From Rhodospirillaceae bacterium (GTDB lineage: Bacteria > Pseudomonadota > Alphaproteobacteria > Thalassobaculales > Thalassobaculaceae): a stretch of DNA of 53,659 nt. This document shows positions 50,970 through 53,659 of this stretch, piece after piece. Location: positions 1-53,659 of the forward strand of contig JAGYJX010000009.1 in assembly GCA_018401495.1 (NCBI GenBank), given 5' to 3'. The position numbers were made by a program, and so were the translations under genes. How positions within the stretch are numbered: position 1 is the stretch's first letter; each line of letters begins with the position of its first letter. Below the pieces are notes generated by a model. It saw only the letters and a program-made list of their open reading frames with translations. It made no database searches and was not told the DNA's origin.

Positions 50970-51632
50970 ATGGCGATACCGGCCTGGCATTTCGTCGACG
51001 ACACGCTGCGAGACGGCCGTGCCGTGCCGCCCGACGGTCAGGCGCTGGTCCACGCCGGCGACGTCGCGATCTGCGTTTCCGGGTTGCACGCATCGCCGCG
51101 GATCCTCGACGCGCTGAAATACGCGCCGGGCAACGTGATCTGCCGGGTGCTCTGCGACGACGTGGTCGGCCAGCAGGAGGACAAGCTCGTCTGCCGCAGC
51201 CGCGCCGTGGAATGGCGCCTGGACGGCGAGGAGGTGTTGCGCGAGTTCGCCCGCCAGGTCGCGCTGGACGTGGCCCCTCTCTGGGACATGCCGGCGGCCG
51301 TGCGCAGTTTCCTGGAAACCGGCAACGACACCCTGCGGGTCGCCGCTCGTGGCGACGCGCGAGAGGCCTCCCGGGCCGCCTTCGCCCGCGGCGATGTGGC
51401 GGCCGCCATCGCCGGCGAGGCCGCGCGGGCCGCTGCCGCCCGCACCCACCCGGCCCGGTCGACCGGGCTCGCCGCCGCCTGGGCCGCGACCAAGGCCACC
51501 GCCGACGCGGGCAGCTGGGAGCGCTACAGCGCGCTGCTCGAAAGCATGGTCGAGGCGGCAAGGCAGCAGGAAGGCGACGATCTCGACGACTGGTCGGGCT
51601 TCGACGAGGCGCTTGCCCTGGAGCAGGCCTAG
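50970..51632 (+). CDS. Phage-type orphan protein (SGLHAS/ALKYAPG family), unknown function
   Basis: About 220 aa. The start at 50970 is chosen for AGGAG 9 nt before it; ATGs at 50952 and 50964 are in frame. The N-terminal half matches a group of proteins seen in phages and bacterial chromosomes: AWHFVDDTLRDGRAVPPDG, CVSGLHASPRILDALKYAPGNVICRV, DKLVCRSRAVEWRLDGEEVLREFARQVA. The C-terminal half is Ala-rich, with AREASRAAFARGDVAAAI-like helical stretches. No function is known to me. No other phage gene is near; it stands alone on the plus strand between leftward genes. Confidence 0.7.
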   Translation: MAIPAWHFVDDTLRDGRAVPPDGQALVHAGDVAICVSGLHASPRILDALKYAPGNVICRVLCDDVVGQQEDKLVCRSRAVEWRLDGEEVLREFARQVALDVAPLWDMPAAVRSFLETGNDTLRVAARGDAREASRAAFARGDVAAAIAGEAARAAAARTHPARSTGLAAAWAATKATADAGSWERYSALLESMVEAARQQEGDDLDDWSGFDEALALEQA

Positions 51633-51655
51633 GCGCGGGCGAACGCGCCCGCGCC
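51632..51655. terminator. Bidirectional hairpin between converging genes
   Basis: A 10-bp perfect GC stem, GGCGCGGGCG (51632-51641) with 51646-51655, loop AACG, in the 28-nt gap between the phage-type gene and the converging unknown gene. No T-tract follows, so termination strength is uncertain. Confidence 0.55.
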
Positions 51656-51660
51656 GCCGC

Positions 51661-53394
51661 TCAACCGAAGAACCCGCAGCGGTGAAGCTGTTCATGAAAC
51701 TGCCGCAGCACCTTGGCCTTTTCGGCCGGGTCGGGAATGTCGGCCACCATCTCACTCTCGAAGTTCGGCCGCCGCAGGTGCTTGACGATGATCGCACGGG
51801 CCAGTGACGACGCCCGGCCGTTCGGCAGCATTTCCGGCTGCACCATGCTGACCAGCATCCGGGCGCGGATGTGCAGCGGGCGATCGGGATTATCCAGCTT
51901 GTCGAGGATCTTGCCGTCGACGATGTAGGACGCCAGCAGGTCGTCCAGCCGGGTCTTCAGCTTCTCCTTCTGCTCATCCGGCAGGGTCGACTGGTCGATG
52001 CGGTGAAAGATCGACGTCAACTTGCGCATCTTCATGTTCGGCGGAATCTTGTCCCGCACGATGTGGTTGATCGTCGGCGGCGTCACCAGGAGGCTCTCCA
52101 GGTGCTCGTCGATGTCCTCGCGCAGCAGGGTCTGCCCGAGCTCGCAGTCCAGCAGCGCCAGCAGGTAGCCGGTCTTGCGCGCCGGATCGGACAGCGACGG
52201 CAGCATGGACGCCGCCGCCTCCTTCAGGCCCTTCTGGCCGCCCTTGTTGATGATCATCGACTGCCTGGTGGTGACCGCTTCGGCCATCGGCGGCCCGCCG
52301 ACCAGTTCGATGTCGGGGATCAGCTTGTCGAGCAGGCCCATGAACACCTCCCGCTCCTCCTCGCGGTCGCCGCGGGACAGCGGGTTCAGGCCCTCGAGCT
52401 GGCGCTTCACGCGGTCGAACAGGATCGTCCGGCTGTCCGGCAGCCGACCCTCGGCGATCAGCCGGCTCAGTTCGAAGATCACGAAACGGGGATGCTCGGG
52501 ATCCAGGTTTTCCGGCCGCTCCTCGTCAGGCGGCTCACCGCTGGCGAAACAGATCAGGGCGACCAGGGCGCTCGCGAGATCGCGATGATGGCCGAGCAGC
52601 TCGCGCAGCACGTCGGCGTTGCACAGGGTGTCGGATATGAACACGTCGAGCACGCGATCGGACTCGTCGGTCTCGGACTCGCCCGCCCACTGCAGCAGCA
52701 TGGCCAGCTTGCCGAAATAGTTGCGGGTGTCGATGAGCTCGTTGGCGATCACCACCCGCATCAGATACTCGCCGTCCGCCGGGTCAGCCGTGGCGGTGAC
52801 GCGTTCGAACACCGCCTGGAACCCGCCGTCGCGGAGCCGCGGCAGCTTGCGGTCCGCCGCGGCTTTCGCCCTGGCGTTCATGTCGCGGATGAAGTCGTAG
52901 ATCAGGTCGCGCCGCGCGTTGGTGTCGTCACCCGTCTTCTTGGCGTGGATCGTCGCCACCTTGGCGGTCGCGGAGTTGATCAGCGTGCCCTCGTCGAGCA
53001 GGCGCTTCATCTCCTTGGCCGAATGCATCAGCTCGGTGGCGGTGATGTCGTGCTTGTCGAGATAGGACCGCATGAGCTGATTGATCGTCAGGCGTCCCGG
53101 CAGGACGAACAGGTCGTCGAGCTCCTCGCACAAGGGCGCGTCGAGGATCGTCTGGACGAAGACCTTGCCTTCGTTTCGGGCCTTCAGCTTCTCGAACAGG
53201 AAATCCTCGGGCCCGAGCTTGTCGATGGCCTTCTTGGACTCCTTGATCACGCGGACGCCGTGAACCTCGGGACGATTCTGCATGCGCACCGCTTCGGTGC
53301 GCGCCGACTCCAGCGACGTCGCGGTCGCCTCGATCGTCCAGCGGCCAGCCCGCAGGGTCAGGATTTCGAAGTTCTCTCCGCCCGCCAACGTCAT
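51661..53394 (-). CDS. Conserved-looking protein of unknown function, 577 aa
   Basis: Cytoplasmic by appearance: no signal or membrane segment. Starting at 53394 it opens MTLAGGENFEILTLRAGRWTIEATATSLESARTEA, a compact alpha/beta lead, followed by RPEVHGVRVIKESKKA. The rest is mostly helical and charged (about residues 60-577), for example LDKHDITATELMHSAKEMKRLL, VFISDTLCNADVLRELLGHHRDLASALVAL and TSIFHRIDQSTLPDEQKEKLKTRLDDLL, suggesting an alpha-helical scaffold. A GTG at 53481 would add 29 unlikely residues. No family recognised and no catalytic motif seen. It is next to the chemosensory locus and of ordinary composition, so probably a vertically inherited gene. Confidence 0.8.
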   Translation of the reverse strand: MTLAGGENFEILTLRAGRWTIEATATSLESARTEAVRMQNRPEVHGVRVIKESKKAIDKLGPEDFLFEKLKARNEGKVFVQTILDAPLCEELDDLFVLPGRLTINQLMRSYLDKHDITATELMHSAKEMKRLLDEGTLINSATAKVATIHAKKTGDDTNARRDLIYDFIRDMNARAKAAADRKLPRLRDGGFQAVFERVTATADPADGEYLMRVVIANELIDTRNYFGKLAMLLQWAGESETDESDRVLDVFISDTLCNADVLRELLGHHRDLASALVALICFASGEPPDEERPENLDPEHPRFVIFELSRLIAEGRLPDSRTILFDRVKRQLEGLNPLSRGDREEEREVFMGLLDKLIPDIELVGGPPMAEAVTTRQSMIINKGGQKGLKEAAASMLPSLSDPARKTGYLLALLDCELGQTLLREDIDEHLESLLVTPPTINHIVRDKIPPNMKMRKLTSIFHRIDQSTLPDEQKEKLKTRLDDLLASYIVDGKILDKLDNPDRPLHIRARMLVSMVQPEMLPNGRASSLARAIIVKHLRRPNFESEMVADIPDPAEKAKVLRQFHEQLHRCGFFG

Positions 53395-53659
53395 CCCCGA
53401 TCTCGAACGACCGGGTCCCGACGCCGTGGCGTCGGAAGTCCGAACCGGTCGAACTGCACGTCCCTGCTGAAAGGGGATCACAGGAAGGCCGAAAAATCAA
53501 GGGCTTGTGACGGAAGCGGGGCGGGGCGCGTCGTCTGCCGCGTGGCATCGGGATCGTGCGGCGACGTGCCGTCGGCGTTCAGCCCGCAGGCGCGGACGCC
53601 GATGATGCCCTGCTCGGGCCGGACTTTTTTTGAGGAACGCTTCGCTTAGCAAAGAAGAT
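53395..53659. other. Right-edge intergenic segment
   Basis: No gene is supported in these 265 nt. A run of seven T at 53624-53630 follows GGGCCGGAC and could be the tail of a terminator or part of a promoter for a gene beyond the window. The composition from 53620 on is AT-richer than the rest. Confidence 0.4.

Noticed and set aside
51871..53649. 592-codon frame opposite the 577-aa unknown protein
   Set aside because: Shows the same antisense pattern (Gln/His/Val/Asp-rich), while the minus-strand frame has normal protein composition.

Overview
The window is a high-GC chromosomal segment (codon third positions almost all G or C) of an alphaproteobacterium, most likely Rhodospirillales-like. 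This rests on the gene neighbourhoods TIGR02300 - tRNA-Ala(GGC) - aroA - cmk - rpsA - ihfB and lapA - pyrF - trpF - trpB - trpA - accD - folC, and on alphaproteobacterial FYDLN/TIGR02300, LapA and VapBC-type proteins. No rRNA, insertion sequence, prophage core or CRISPR array was seen.

Layout. (1) 1-6000: a leftward peptide/opine-class ABC importer operon (binding protein, two permeases, two ATPases), with direct repeats at its 3' end and a large inverted repeat between the binding-protein gene and the permease genes. (2) 6168-11777: a divergent, tightly overlapping catabolic operon (MarR regulator, creatininase-fold amidohydrolase, ketopantoate-reductase-like enzyme, SDR, M20 dipeptidase, DAO-type FAD oxidase). 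Two related palindromes lie in the shared promoter region. Substrate unknown. (3) 11793-18446: housekeeping block (tRNA-Ala, TIGR02300 protein, TPR/glycosyltransferase-like protein, aroA, cmk, rpsA, ihfB). (4) 18465-25420: accessory block (MocR regulator with divergent PaiB-like protein, VOC protein, alpha/beta hydrolase, FAD monooxygenase, feruloyl-CoA-synthase-like ligase) sitting between ihfB and lapA, which are usually near neighbours. (5) 25511-31931: lapA, pyrF, trpFBA, accD, folC. (6) 31947-41147: mixed genes: DUF3574, NIPSNAP, RlmJ, DEAD-box helicase with DbpA-type RNA-binding domain, VapBC, CobW-type GTPase next to an amidohydrolase, SDR, sugar-phosphate isomerase. (7) 41166-53394: a chemosensory locus of two converging operons, mcp-cheR-cheB and receiver-cheW-cheA, flanked by two proteins of unknown function and a membrane-anchored repeat protein.

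Two points matter most. First, many conserved genes in 1-40.2 kb, including essential accD and pyrF, are broken by single-base shifts at about 21 places; reading across each shift restores a full-length family member. This looks like base-calling error rather than decay, so affected genes are annotated across the shift. Second, the chemosensory locus is unusual: the CheB methylesterase has an N-terminal receiver without a recognisable phosphoacceptor, while a free receiver with CheB-like features is encoded in the opposing operon; CheW is a double-domain protein; CheA is 1080 residues with a histidine-less helical region after its Hpt domain.
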